Shown here in pieces: positions 32,785 through 43,340 of a stretch of 64,000 bases of DNA (position 1 is its first letter; each line of letters opens with the position of its first letter). The stretch comes from Lunularia cruciata (taxonomy: Eukaryota > Streptophyta > Marchantiopsida > Lunulariales > Lunulariaceae). The notes below the pieces were generated by a model that saw only the letters and a list, made by a program, of their open reading frames with translations, searched no databases and was not told where the DNA came from. The DNA lies in NCBI GenBank assembly GCA_948567375.1, contig OX419762.1, positions 6,702,001 through 6,766,000 on the forward strand, in the 5' to 3' direction. Both the position numbers and the translations under genes were made by a program.

Positions 32785-33346
32785 GGTCCCATAGAGCACT
32801 CCAATTTTTAATGACTCTATTTTATATATTAACACTGATCTTTTGCACTTTATGCCTCAAGTAGTCTCCTTCAGACTTGCCAAACTTTCACTTTCAGATT
32901 TTGGCATACAACTAATTTTGTCATAGAATATGGAGGACTTGTCATAGATGTTGATTATGTTCCATCATTGTTTTACTTAGATAAGGATGACATCTAGGAA
33001 AATGATAATAGATTTATCCAAGTATGGACAAAATAAGTCATTCATCCATTTCATGAAAGTGGATGGTATGTTAGTGAGGCCAAATGACATCACCAACTAC
33101 TCAAAGTGGTTATACCTTGTTTGAGAGGCAGTTTTATGGACATCTTCCTCCACAATCTAGATTTAATTGTAACCACTTCAAAGATTAAGTTTGGTGAAGT
33201 GTCTTGCCTCATTGAGTTGATCAACCAGGTTATCCATGTGGAGTAAGTGGTATTTTTCTTCACTATTTGTTGATTTAGACCCCAATATTCAATGCACATG
33301 TGTATTGTATCATCCTTTTTCTTCACAAATAAGACCAGAGCGCCAT
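32785..33346 (-). pseudogene. A2 reverse transcriptase, middle part
   Basis: Minus strand from about 33362: [13 protein letters not shown] and CIEYWGLNQQIVKK (here interrupted at 33346 by E), then degraded blocks for the palm region (around 33020-32970, FLDVILI-like, second Asp lost) down to the connection domain at about 32880. Continues on the other side of B at 28319. Confidence 0.8.
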
Positions 33347-34748
33347 TGTGACAACCTGGCAAGTATCACTTTTGTGGTAATCAATAAGTAAAGTTCATTC
33401 TCACAAAAATCTGATTCAGAAATGGTCAAATATAAAGTAAAACAATAACAATGTAGTTCTTCTTGAGTTCTTCTTTAATCTCTCAAGCAAAAACCACACC
33501 CATAAGAGAGTAACAAGCACTCAACAAAAATTCTTGTCACAAATTACACTCCCATAATTGCAATTTATTAAATCTTTCTAAAAAGTCTTGATTGTGATGA
33601 TTCAAACTCTTTTGAAGAAGGCTACTTCATTACAAAATGACTTCACCTTAGAATTGTGTTCCATCTTTCCATTGAAGGCACAATTTCCTTGATAAAAATT
33701 GTTTTGCATTGACCTTGTGCTGCACTCACAATTGAAGAATACAACCAACATTACAATTCCTCTCAGATCTATCAAGGTATTGTTTTGATTGCTATCCACT
33801 TAGGATGAAACACACAAAATGAAATCAACACTATGAAATCCAACATCCAACAAGCTCACTGACTTGCACTTTGAAATTCTCCAAACACTCACAAACATAC
33901 ACAAAGGATTGATACTCAAATTAAGCTAACATGACAACCATTGAGTTACAACACTTTACTTTACTCAACTTCAAAAATATGAATACTAAAAAAAAACCCA
34001 TTACAAATGCTTCCTTTAACTAGGCTTTGCACTTTGACATTTATCTAACTGATATATTATTTCCTAACAACTTAACCAACCTATAGATCCAAAATGACAA
34101 ACCACTTCTTCATATCTCAAACCTATCTCTACTCCAATCTGACATCTACCTTAAACTTTGGCTTCCAACCTTGATGTTACTAGAATTACTTCCCCTTCTT
34201 TGGGTCTATCTAACATTTATACTTCATTTACTATTTCTACTATCTCTTACTCTAAACTACAATTGCATACATGAATAATCTATCTACTTCTTTATCATGC
34301 AACCCAATCTCTTCTTATGCTTGAGGTAACTCAGTCAAAGACACTTGCACTCCTACATCTACAACTTCAGATTTAGCATTTCCCTTCATACTACTCCAAA
34401 GTCTATCTAAAGCGGATCAAACTAAATCTAATATGAGACAAACATTATCTCCTACCTCAATAATCATATTATCTACATGAGCTCTCAAGCAAATTAGAAG
34501 ATTGTTCAATTCTACATCCTTTGCCGTTTGCTTCCTCATTTCTTGCACTTTGGGTTCATCCACTACTATGATTTCCTCTTCTAGTTATATCATATCTTGA
34601 ATCTGAACTGAAATTAAGGTCATGGGTATCCTAACACTATCTTCTTTCCTTACTCTAACTTCCTCAGATGACTTTGGCAAGACCCCTAATGTCACCAGCA
34701 TCTGATGTCTGACTACCTTGGATTGGGTCACCTTCATCTTGAAGCAAA

Positions 34749-34907
34749 GTCTTTATACCCAAAGTCATATAGATCCAAAGTAGTGTAGATCCAAAGTCAT
34801 ATAGACCCAAAGTTGAATAGATCTGAAGTTGTATAGATCTGAAGTCATGTAGATCAAAAGTCCTATAGATCCAAAGTCATGTAGATCCAAAGTTGTGTAA
34901 ATCCAAA
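34749..34907. repeat. 16-bp minisatellite inside element E
   Basis: Ten tandem, head-to-tail units of about 16 bp, of the type GTCATATAGATCCAAA, with 1-4 substitutions each. The other E copy has only about two related units (around 50380-50420), so the array expanded in this copy or its lineage. Confidence 0.9.
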
Positions 34908-35148
34908 GTCTCTAGGACATCTACTCCATTTTCTATCAACCTCCTTACTTCGTTACCCTTACTAGCTATGTCGCTAAACTCCATTTGCTATCAACCTCTC
35001 TCCAAACTCTATGATTTTGGTTGCAGCAAAAAGCCTTAAAAGAGACACTTCTAAAGAGATATAGCACACACAATTTGGACATGTGATCATTGAGATATAG
35101 GTCTTGTAGTTATCTTAACTTGCAAGTTTTATTCCGATGCAAAGTAAC

Positions 35149-35780
35149 TTTAAAAGATTGAATCCAAGGAGAGAAATAAGAGAATGGAAACTCACAATGA
35201 GGGAAAAATCTGAATACCTAGCATGAGCTTCGGCTTTGGTATTTATAGGTAGCTTACAAGGCCCTTGAGAAGCTTCTCAAGAAGTTTCCTTGAACCATTT
35301 TCTTAGATTGCAAGCCAAGTTAACTAGGAAGCTTCTCAAGAAGCTTTCTTCTAGAAGCTGTCTACTTGGCGTGCAAGACCAAGACCAAGGAGAGAAATAG
35401 GAGAATGGAAACTCACATTGGGACACTTGAATGAGAGAAAACTCCAAATGCCTAGCATGAGCTTTGGCTTTGGTATTTATAGGTAGCATACAAAGCCCTT
35501 GAGAAACTTCTCAAGAAGTGTCCTTGAATCACTTTCTCAGAGTGCAAGCCAAGTTAACTAGGAAACTTCTCGAGAAGCTTCCTTCTAGAAGCAATCTACT
35601 TGGCATGCAAGCTAAGCTAGTTAGGAGCTTCTAGAAGTTGTCTGCTTGGGGTGCAAGTTAACTAGTCGGGAAGCTTCCCAAGAAGCTTTCTAGATGCTTT
35701 TGGAATATTCTAGGCTAATTTGGCTTATTCCCTACTTTGTTAGCCTTAGTAGCTATGTCGCTAAACTCCATATTGTTACA
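35149..35780 (-). repeat. Element C 3' LTR with internal partial duplication
   Basis: 632 bp against 410 bp for the 5' LTR. 35149-35384 repeats the segment that starts again at 35385 (AAGACCAAGGAGAGAAAT...), giving two copies of about 225 bp in tandem. The outer end reads TTTAAAAG, where TGTAAAAG is expected. Confidence 0.85.
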
Positions 35781-35792
35781 TATTCCCCCACC
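35781..35792 (-). other. Element C polypurine tract
   Basis: The minus strand reads GGTGGGGGAATA directly before the 3' LTR. Confidence 0.85.
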
Positions 35793-36900
35793 GCTAGTTG
35801 GTGACGTTCTCGTTGCCATTGAAGCTTCAAACTCCTGGATGGCCGTCTGTGTATTTTGGAGGTGAGAAAGAGGTTCCTATGTGGCATCATGAAGGGGATA
35901 CGCTTTCCAAAGGACCTTGTACTCCATATGTTGGCGGTGTTCTCGTTGGATGTGGCGACATGCAAGGATATGATCAACTTTGTACTCCTTATGATCAATG
36001 ATAGGGATTGGGGGAGGAGGAGGTTGGACTCAAGAGGAGAAAGAAGAGGGATTATGAACAAAGGGTTTCAACTTGAAAACATGAAAGACATGATGGATGT
36101 GCATATGAGGAGGCAAAGCAAGTCAATAAGCAACAAGAGAAACAATTTAGGTGACATCAAAAGGTCCTATCCAATTAGGGGCAAGTTTATGAACTTGGGT
36201 ATCAAGTGGGAAGGATAGATTACTAGAGGATAACATCAATTTATCACCAACTTCAAAGGTGAGATCACGACGATGATGGTCCGCATATTGTTTTTGACAA
36301 TTTTGAGCAACAAGGAGGTGAGATTTGGCTTGTTGGAGAGATCTGGAGATGGTGGTCAAGAAGGTTGAAGTATGGAGAACTTGAGATGGAGGAAGAGAAA
36401 GAAGAGAATCTGGGACAAGCGGATCTTGGCCAAAATTGAGAAAGAAAGGAGAGAATCCAATGCTTGCCTATTTAGAATTATTGTATGCAAACTACGTAGC
36501 TATAAGACATTGATCCCAATTGGTATTGTGAATGTTGATGAAGGCATGAAGCATATCTTCCAAGGTGTGATTTGCATATTTAGTTTGTCCATCAGTTGAG
36601 GATGATAGGTTGTGGACAAGGCAAGCTTGGTGCCAAGTAGCTGGAAGAGTGCTTGCCAAAACTTTTTGGTGAAGTAAGGATCACAGTCAAAAAATGAGTA
36701 CACATGGCATCCCATGATGTTTGAAGATATTATCAAAGTAGAGTTGTGCCAAGGTTGGAGCATCCACAATATCAACCATTGGTGCCAAATGGATTTGCTT
36801 ACTAAGCTTATCCACAAACACCACAATTGTTGTGTGACCTTGTTGTGTCTTGGGTAAGGAGGTGATGAGATCTAAGCTCACATGTTCCCAACAAGTAGCT
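35793..36900 (-). pseudogene. Element C integrase core, GPY/F module and chromodomain
   Basis: Minus strand: core at 36881-36500 (MSLDLITSLPKTQQGHTTIV with the first Asp, then LSKQIHLAP and LAQLYFDNIFKHHG), tail at 36359-36147 (FEVGDKLMLSSSNL, then LAPNWIGPFDVT), and a chromodomain at about 36000-35840 (EYKVDHILACRHIQ, then MEYKVLWKAYP and DAT, stop, EP). The stop replaces the chromodomain Trp (TGG to TAG). Several frameshifts separate these parts. Confidence 0.85.
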
Positions 36901-37139
36901 GGAATGGGAAGTGGCTGAAGGAGTCCACTCGGCTTCTGGTTACTAGCCTTGTTACGTTGAAAACTCTCACACGATCAGACAAAGTCCCAAACATCTTGTG
37001 TCATGTTGGGCCACCACCATTGGCATTGGAGGGTGCCCAAGGTCTTGTCCACTCCCATGTGACCAGCTATTGGAAAATCATGGGCTTCTTGAAGGTGCAA
37101 AAGTTGAAGATCACCTTTGGTTGGAACATAGATCTGGTC
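36901..37139 (-). pseudogene. Element C integrase zinc domain
   Basis: The region aligns with the H2C2 domain of C1 (883-1101): minus strand HDFPIAGHMGVDKTLGTL at about 37085-37030 is readable with one shift, and the paired-Cys part at about 36990-36960 is decayed. Cut at its upstream side by the solo B LTR. Confidence 0.7.
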
Positions 37140-37818
37140 TGTAACACCCATTTGTGCATGTGTGTGGTATTGTGATATTTAGCTTGGTATTACAAGTACT
37201 TAAGAGATATTATTTATATAGAGATAAAGGATGGTTCTATATTAGTCATGGTTAGCTAAAGTTAGTCATAGCTAAGATAGATGGGACCTTACTTTAGAGG
37301 AAGTAGAAAAGATGAGCACCACTATTTTGGATTTTAGTGTGTTGACTTGGTATTATTCCTAGGTGTTTGGCTTTGGGGAAAGAGTTGAGAACTCTTGGGC
37401 CCGCAAGCCTTTTTGTTTTGGATTCTTCTTTAGTCCAAGGATAGCCCATGTGAAGGAATCCTTGCTTTAGTGGTTGGGTCAAGATAAAGGGAATATGCCC
37501 ATGTGAATGGATATTCCTTTCTACTTTTTGACTTTACTTGACTTTTAGTCTAGTAACTTGAGTTACTACGGTAATTAGTAACTTTGGTACGTAACTATTT
37601 CACAAGTATATAAACAAGGGGTAAGGAGGTACTCATCATCCTTTCATTTGCAACTATCTCTCTCTCATTGAGTTCTCTAGTGAGCAATGTCTTGAGTCTT
37701 GGAGTGTTAGCCTTGGAGGAGTATGATGGAGTTTGGGTTCCTTGCCTTCTTAGTCCATGGTGCGCTACCATAATAGCCATCAGAGGTTCATCCTGAGTGA
37801 GAGACAGGCCGGCTCACA
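37140..37818 (+). repeat. Solo LTR of element B
   Basis: 679 bp, TGTAACACCC...GGCTCACA, with a 4-bp target duplication GGTC (37136-37139 and 37819-37822). C1 shows the matching empty site near 1130-1145. A TATATAAA box lies at 37607-37614. Confidence 0.93.
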
Positions 37819-39330
37819 GGTCAGTATGGAATTGAAGGCCTTCCTTGAAGGAGAAGGTGTTGTACTCCTTGTTGCATGTTGTCAGATGACCATGTACCAT
37901 TTGGAAGAAGGGATCTTGTTGTAGAGCTGATCAAAACTCATTATGGACCTTGGTGTCAATTGACACTGTCTTAATTGCCATCATGATGAGAGGAAGAGCC
38001 TTCAAATCAGGTCGTCATGATAGAGCATCAAGGATGATGTGGAACCGACCTGGTTTATACTCAAGTTTGATGTCAAACAATTGGAGTTTCTCTTTGTATT
38101 GACGATGTGGACTCTTCATGTGCTCCAAGTGTAGGGTCTGCAACAATGACTTGTGATCAGTTTGCATGATCATTTGTTTCCCCAAGAGATGATGCCTATG
38201 GAAGCATTATCTCTTGGTGGCATATACCATTGCAAGCTATTCCCGATCTTGAGCAGAGTAATTTTTTTCAGCTATATTGAGTCGGCAAGACACAAAGGCA
38301 ATGGGATGTAGTCCATCTAGGAATTCCTTTTGCAACACAACTCCAATTGCAAAGTTAGAAGCATCAAAATCAACCACACAAGGTAGTTGAGGATCATATG
38401 GTTGAAGAATGGGTCTTGAAGACACCATATGCTTTAACTTTTGGAATGCTTCTTCATGCTTGGTGGACAACTCGAAGCTCAAGTTCTTTCCTAAGAGGTC
38501 AGTCAATGGTGTAGCCACATGAGCATAATAGTGGATGAACCGTTGGAAAAAATTGGCCAATCCATTGAATGCCCATACGCCTGTAGCATCCTTTGAGGTA
38601 GGCCAATTAGTGATGGCCTTGATCTTCTCTTCTTCTATCTTGATCCCCTCTGATGAGATCTTATGACCCAAGAAGGTAACCTCCTTCTGCCAAAAGGCAC
38701 ACTTTGACTTCTCGTATTAAAATTTCCATTGTCATAGTCGTCTTAGGACTTCTTGCACATGATTCACGTGTTCTGCCTCTATCTTGCTATAGATTAAGAT
38801 ATCATCTAAGAACACCACCACGGAATAATCCAATAGTCCATGCAACACCCAATGCATCTGATCCATGAAGACTGTTGGAGCATTAGTGAGTCCAAAAGGT
38901 AGAACCCTCCACTCAAAATGCCTTTACCTTGTACGAAAGGTAGTCTTTTGCACATCCTCTCTATCAATAGGAATTTGCCAATAGTTGCTACAAAGATCCA
39001 CCTTGGAAAAGTAGTATGCTCCACTTAGTTTATCAAGCAAGTCATTGATCCAAGGCAAGGGATATGCATTCTTCACGGTTTGCTTATTGAGCCCATGATA
39101 ATCAATATAGAAACAAAGTCCTTCATCCTTCTTTGGAACAATTAGTACTGGTGCTCCCCAAGGAGAGGTACTATGTCGTATGAAGTCCTTCTCCAACAAC
39201 TCTATAATTGTTGTTTGCAACTCCTCCAACTCCTTTGGTGAGAGCCAATAGATCGGTATACTCAATGGAATACTTTTTGGCAATAACTCAATCTTGAAGA
39301 GCATACCTTGATCAGAAGGTAATCCCTTTG
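37819..39330 (-). pseudogene. Element C reverse transcriptase and RNase H
   Basis: Minus strand. RT: 39304-38924 is open with [33 protein letters not shown] and [17 protein letters not shown] (first Asp), but the palm Asp-Asp block around 38820-38800 is shifted. RNase H: 38671-38237 is open, with GLANFFQRFIHYYAHVATPL, then CVVDFDASNFAIGVVLQKE (catalytic Asp of DAS) and the ENYSAQDRE block. The remaining RNase H (38236-37830) has stops. Confidence 0.88.
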
Positions 39331-39639
39331 GTAGATCATCAGAAACAAATCCGCAAACTCCTTAACTATCCAATCAACCATTGCTTGATGAGGCTCTTAG
39401 CCCTCCGCAGATTATTCTTGTGCAATCAACTTGATCCACACCACGAATACAAACTTATCTTCCTCCAAAGTTTGCCTATGGCTGCTTTACTAACAAACTT
39501 CTCTTGTAGGGACTCATCTCTATTCCAAGCTTGCTCCTTGGTTGCCTTCTTAACAAACTTCCCATCTTGTGACTCATCTCCCTTCTAGGTTCGCTCTATG
39601 GTTACCTTCTCAACAAACTTCCCATCTTGGGACTGACTA

Positions 39640-40085
39640 TTCTTAGGTGTCTTACTCAGAGGTGCCAAACAACCTAATTGGAAATTCCTACCTTAGTGTT
39701 GTACTTAAATTTGGCATTGGATCCAATCAAATTGAACCTTATGATGTTCAACCAAGGTAGACCTAAAATGATATCATAGTGTAGAGGTGCCATTAAAAAC
39801 CTCATACACTCCAAATACTCCTTTGCAATCTTGAAGGTAACAAGATACGAGGTGGGGAATGTAGAACCCTTTCTACCATCCGCCATCATCAAACTACTTC
39901 CAATCATTGGCTTGATAGGAATACCCAATTCCTTTGGTACTTGCATAGATATACAATTCTCTGAACTACCAAAATCAACCAAAATTTTACAACCCCAATT
40001 AGATATTGTACCTTACAAGTGAAGTAAACTTGCATAGGTCGAGCCTTCAATCCCATTAGAACTAATCAAGCTCCCAGTAGGCAGC
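39640..40085 (-). pseudogene. Element C protease
   Basis: Minus strand 39982-39674 reads MVDFGSSENCISMQVPKELG, then HYDIILGLPWLNIIRFNLI. The catalytic triad appears as Asp-Phe-Gly, with Ser to Phe. 39331-39640, between protease and RT, is repetitive: a segment of about 60 bp with CCATCTTG...GACTCATCTC recurs three times and looks non-functional. Confidence 0.8.
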
Positions 40086-40579
40086 TCAAAATCTCCTATT
40101 GGGATTCCTCATTTCTTTGATCATTCCGCTCCACAACCTCCACTTGGGCAACTTGTTGAGGTCCTCCATTCTTGAGTGGACATTCAATAATGCGATGCCC
40201 CACTTGGTGACAATAAAAACAACCACCATTTTGTTGTAGTTTCCCTCTATCTGCCGTGCTAAGTGGTCTTTGTTGAATGGCATCAATCTCCATTGGTGTT
40301 GGCTCGTCCACTTGTGTGTAGTGTATTGGTAGGCTCTATGGAGGTCGAGGTCAAGACCAAGTTGTTGCCACCAAGGAATCAAAACTCTTGGCCAACCGCA
40401 TGGCTTCCTCCAAGTGTTGTGGCTCTTGCATGGTTACCTCTAATTTGGTTCTCGCCTTCAAGCTCCTCACAAATTGATTAAAGGTTTTACCTTCCAATAT
40501 ATCTAGAATTTGCATGATGGGGTTTTGGAATTGCATGATGTAACTTCTTACAGAGCCAATTTGTTTTAACTCAACCAAT
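40086..40579 (-). pseudogene. Element C gag, C-terminal half with zinc knuckle
   Basis: Minus strand. CFYCHQVGHRIIEC (CCHC) lies at about 40225-40180, preceded by EPTPMEIDAIQQRP and by the capsid part ILDILEGKTFNQFVRSLKAR at about 40510-40450. The frame changes between the capsid and knuckle parts. At 40579 it is interrupted by the solo A LTR and continues at 41314. Confidence 0.85.
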
Positions 40580-41313
40580 TGTAATACTCCGAGGACAAGA
40601 GAAGAGAGAAAACACAGATTGCACACTCAAACATTCCATACCCCAAGGGAGCACCTTCTCTTTATTATATAGACAAAGAGGATCTCTTCCAAGGAAGCTC
40701 CACCATAGGATTAGGGACACAAATAGGTGACATGTCAACAAGCTCCACCTTGGATTATTTACTTGGATGGGTGACATGTCTGGTCTAGGTCCTATCTGGT
40801 TGGGCAAACAAGCTTTGACCGGAGGGAATCTATTAGGGAATCTTCTTGTAGGCATCTCAAAATCACGTAAGGTACCATTGGAAAGCTCTCAATGAGACAA
40901 AGTAAGGGGGAGGGAAGGCCAGTCTTTCATTTGTTGGGGAGGGAATTTTCATAATTTCAAGGCCTAATTCATCCCTTTAGGCCTTCGAAATTGCCTTCAA
41001 AGATTTCATGCATATTTAAGTTCCTACTCTATTAGTAAAAGTCCCCTTTTGGTGATACCTCTTTCTGATCTGTTTAGTCCATCATGTGTAACATCCTTCC
41101 AGATGTTACCAACCCAATTCTCACCTTTAAATCATATGTCTAGCTATTGGTTCTAAGGTTCTCAAGTCTATTTCGGTTTCTGCCCTATTAGTAGAAGTAC
41201 TCTTTTGGTGATACTTCTATCTTATCTATTTTGACCATCATGTATAATATCATTCTAGATGTTACCAAACCAAATTTCATATCTAGATCATATGGCTAGC
41301 TCTTGGTATTACA
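40580..41313 (-). repeat. Solo LTR of family A inside element C gag
   Basis: 734 bp, plus strand TGTAATACTCC...GGTATTACA, flanked by CCAAT and CCAAC (one mismatch). Gag codons (LVELKQIGSV) join correctly without it. Confidence 0.93.
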
Positions 41314-41760
41314 CCAACTTATCGTGTGTAGTTTGTGTTGTATTTATAGCTTGGAACCGACTAATTATTGTGCTCTTGAATTCTGCCCATGTGAAGATTG
41401 GTGCAACAACTTTTCATTCAGCTTGCTCTCCTTGGAATCTCCACCATAGCTTTGCTACTCCATCCAATTGGCTAGAAGCCAAAAGAATCTGTTTTTGCTC
41501 GTCTTGTAGATTGGTAGCTTCAAAACAACGTTCACAATCAAATACAAAATTCTCCATTGCACCTGGAAGATTCTTGCCTTCAAATACTTTGGGTTTGGGG
41601 AATTTGATTTGATTGTCTCCTTCTAAAATTGGTACTCTCTCCACCTGCTCTTGTCGTCAAAGATCTCGTTCATTGAAAAATCAAGTAAGGTGCTCAATTT
41701 GTTGCTGCATAACAATGATAACATCAAGTATTTCCACCATGGTTGCTACTCTATCACACC
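41314..41760 (-). pseudogene. Element C gag, N-terminal half
   Basis: Minus strand 41644-41414 is open: IKFPKPKVFEGKNLPGAMEN, then DGVAKLWWRFQGEQAE, the conserved capsid core of Ty3/Gypsy Gag. The presumed start lies near 41800; the leader from 41761 to 41997 has no gene. Confidence 0.82.
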
Positions 41761-41997
41761 ACTCCTAATCTATTTAATTTATTGATACATAAAAATAGCA
41801 CGTCCACTTTTCTCCATGAGTTACAACCGGAAGCACCAAGGGTTCCTCAGATATTGTGATCATATGTAGAAAATCTTGTCCAAAATGCGAGGTGATGAAT
41901 TATGTGAAACAGTGCTTGGGTAGTATTTGGACACAAAAATCCCAATGGTTTGGTGGAAGTGGATTTGGTGGTCCATAAATTCCATCCATCCCATTTC

Positions 41998-42010
41998 TGC
42001 TCTGATACCA
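41998..42010 (-). other. Element C primer binding site (tRNA-iMet)
   Basis: The minus strand reads TGGTATCAGAGC one base after the 5' LTR, as in element A. Confidence 0.9.
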
Positions 42011-42114
42011 ATGTAAAAGACTGAATCCGAGGAGAGAAATAGAGAATGAAAACTCACATTGGGACACGTGAATGAGGGAAAACTCCAAGTGCCTAGCATG
42101 AGCTTTGGCTTTGG

Positions 42115-42122
42115 TATTTATA
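42115..42122 (-). promoter_or_regulatory. TATA box of the family C LTR
   Basis: TATAAATA on the minus strand. The same box is present in the other C LTRs (35241-35248 and 35475-35482) and, as TATAAATA, in C1 near 4578-4585. Confidence 0.7.
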
Positions 42123-42143
42123 GGTAACATACAAGGCCCTTGA

Positions 42144-42330
42144 GAAGCTTCTCAAGAAGTTTCCTTGAGCCACTTTCTTAGAGTGCAAGCTAAGTTAACT
42201 AGGAAGCTTCTCAAGAAGCTTCCTTCTAGAAGCCACCTACTTGGCGTGCAAGCTAGACTAGTTAGGAGCTTCTAGAAGCTGCCTACTTGGGATGCAAGTT
42301 AACTAGTCAAGAAGCTTCCCAAGAAGCTTC
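42144..42330 (-). promoter_or_regulatory. Array of GAA/TTC modules resembling heat-shock elements
   Basis: Eight modules of GAAnnTTC or TTCnnGAA type: 42144-42151, 42156-42163, 42203-42210, 42215-42222, 42224-42231, 42270-42277, 42311-42318 and 42323-42330. Three pairs have the same 12-bp period. The array begins 22 bp upstream of the TATA box in element sense, a promoter-proximal position. Spacing of the third half-site is often 4-5 bp and not 2, so these would be gapped sites. They may instead only be a repeated palindrome (CTTGAGAAGCTTCTCAAG). Confidence 0.5.
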
Positions 42331-42421
42331 CTAGATGCTTTTGGAATATTATAGGCTAATTTGGTTTATTCCCTACTTTGTTAGCCTTACTAGCTATGTC
42401 ACTAAACTCCATACTGTTACA

Positions 42422-42616
42422 ATAACCCTCCTTTGGGTCTACCATCATTCAATCCAATCCTAAGTTCTTCTTCCTCTAACACAAAGTCAACTTCCTTGAG
42501 TTGGATCAAAACACATGCTTCTCTTTGTTTCTTCTCCATTGAGGTTCAATTATGAAAATTTTAGCCATGCACTTTTTCTTCAGAACTTATAAAAAATGAA
42601 AAATTTAGGTACCACA
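42422..42616 (-). repeat. Element E copy 1, 5' end
   Basis: The minus strand starts TGTGGTACCTAAATT at 42616 and aligns with 50005-50200, up to AGACCCAAAGGAGG, where C is inserted. Confidence 0.85.
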
Positions 42617-42880
42617 CCCATATGGTGATATGTTGGGTTGGATAAACACTTTTTGTAGCATATCGTCAATTTGAGCCTTACACTCCTCCAACTCATGAGG
42701 TGATAGACTATATGGGGCCTTACAAGGAGGTGTCTTCCTAGGAATTATCTTAATTTTATGATCTACTTTGCTTTTTAGTGGTAATATTGAGGGTAGGTCA
42801 TACGAGAAGATATCTTGAAACTCATTGACTATATTTTTCAAATTTTCAAGAACTTTCCATCAAGTTTTGCACTCTAGATT
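42617..42880 (-). pseudogene. A2 reverse transcriptase, N-terminal part
   Basis: Minus strand 42841-42617: IVNEFQDIFSYDLPSILP, then [20 protein letters not shown] and FIQPNISPY, co-linear with element A 20820-21040. It continues after E at 33346. Confidence 0.88.
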
Positions 42881-43340
42881 TTTCTTATTAGGCCCATGAA
42901 ACATCTATCTATTTTATAGATAGTTATTGTCCCTATGACATAGAGAGGTAATTCTTGCCTATGTGCTCTTTCTTTAACCCCAATGATCTTCCATTTGTAA
43001 GTTCTCACTACTTTCTTGCTCTAATTGACCATGGTTTTTAGTGCTTCATCCATGGCATACCTAAGGTTGCATCATAATGAGCTAACCATATCATTTGACA
43101 CTCAATTTCTTCTTGACACTCTCCTATAGAGAATGCTACCCTTTTAGGTAATGACTCAATCCTCTTTGTCTGCCTATTAGGTAATTCTACTTCTTCATTC
43201 CCATCCTTCTCTAGATCCATCCCCAACCTTATTGCAAAAGAGCAAGACAAGAAGTTCTCTATTGCTCCGGGGTTTATCAACACTCTCACTTGATTGCTCT
43301 CAAGACTCCATTTACGACAATCAATTGTGAGTTTGTCTTC
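42881..43340 (-). pseudogene. A2 protease
   Basis: Minus strand 43289-43038: VLINPGAIENFLSCSFAIRL (the Asp of the family's DPG is Asn here), then LAHYDATLGMPWMKH. So both a frame interruption and loss of the catalytic Asp affect this copy. Confidence 0.82.

Larger units (their letters stand above)
35149..42421 (-). mobile_element. Chromovirus C (Ty3/Gypsy), with two solo LTRs inside
   Basis: Complete outline on the minus strand: 5' LTR 42012-42421, initiator-Met primer site, gag, protease, RT, RNase H, integrase, chromodomain, polypurine tract, 3' LTR 35149-35780. Target duplicates GTAAC (35144-35148) and ATAAC (42422-42426) differ by one base. Solo LTRs of B (37140-37818) and A (40580-41313) jumped in later. 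Gene frames are broken throughout. Confidence 0.92.
42012..42421 (-). repeat. Element C 5' LTR
   Basis: 410 bp; plus strand TGTAAAAGACTG...ACTGTTACA. It contains a TATA box and eight heat-shock-element-like modules (listed separately). Confidence 0.93.
33347..42616 (-). mobile_element. Element E copy 1 (likely 2-kb solo LTR), split by element C
   Basis: E is 33347-35148 plus 42422-42616, about 2.0 kb after removing C. On the minus strand it begins TGTGGTACCT and ends GGTTGTCACA, and it matches the plus-strand copy 50005-51827 over its whole length. Flanks CCCAT (42617-42621) and GCCAT (33342-33346) give a target duplication with one mismatch, and A2 RT reads on correctly once E is removed. 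No RT or gag is encoded. TG...CA ends with no internal LTR pair suggest a solo LTR of an Ogre-sized element or a non-autonomous unit. Confidence 0.8.

Noticed and set aside
34749-34907. CRISPR-like regular repeats
   Set aside because: Units are directly adjacent without spacers, and the setting is a plant retroelement; it is a minisatellite.
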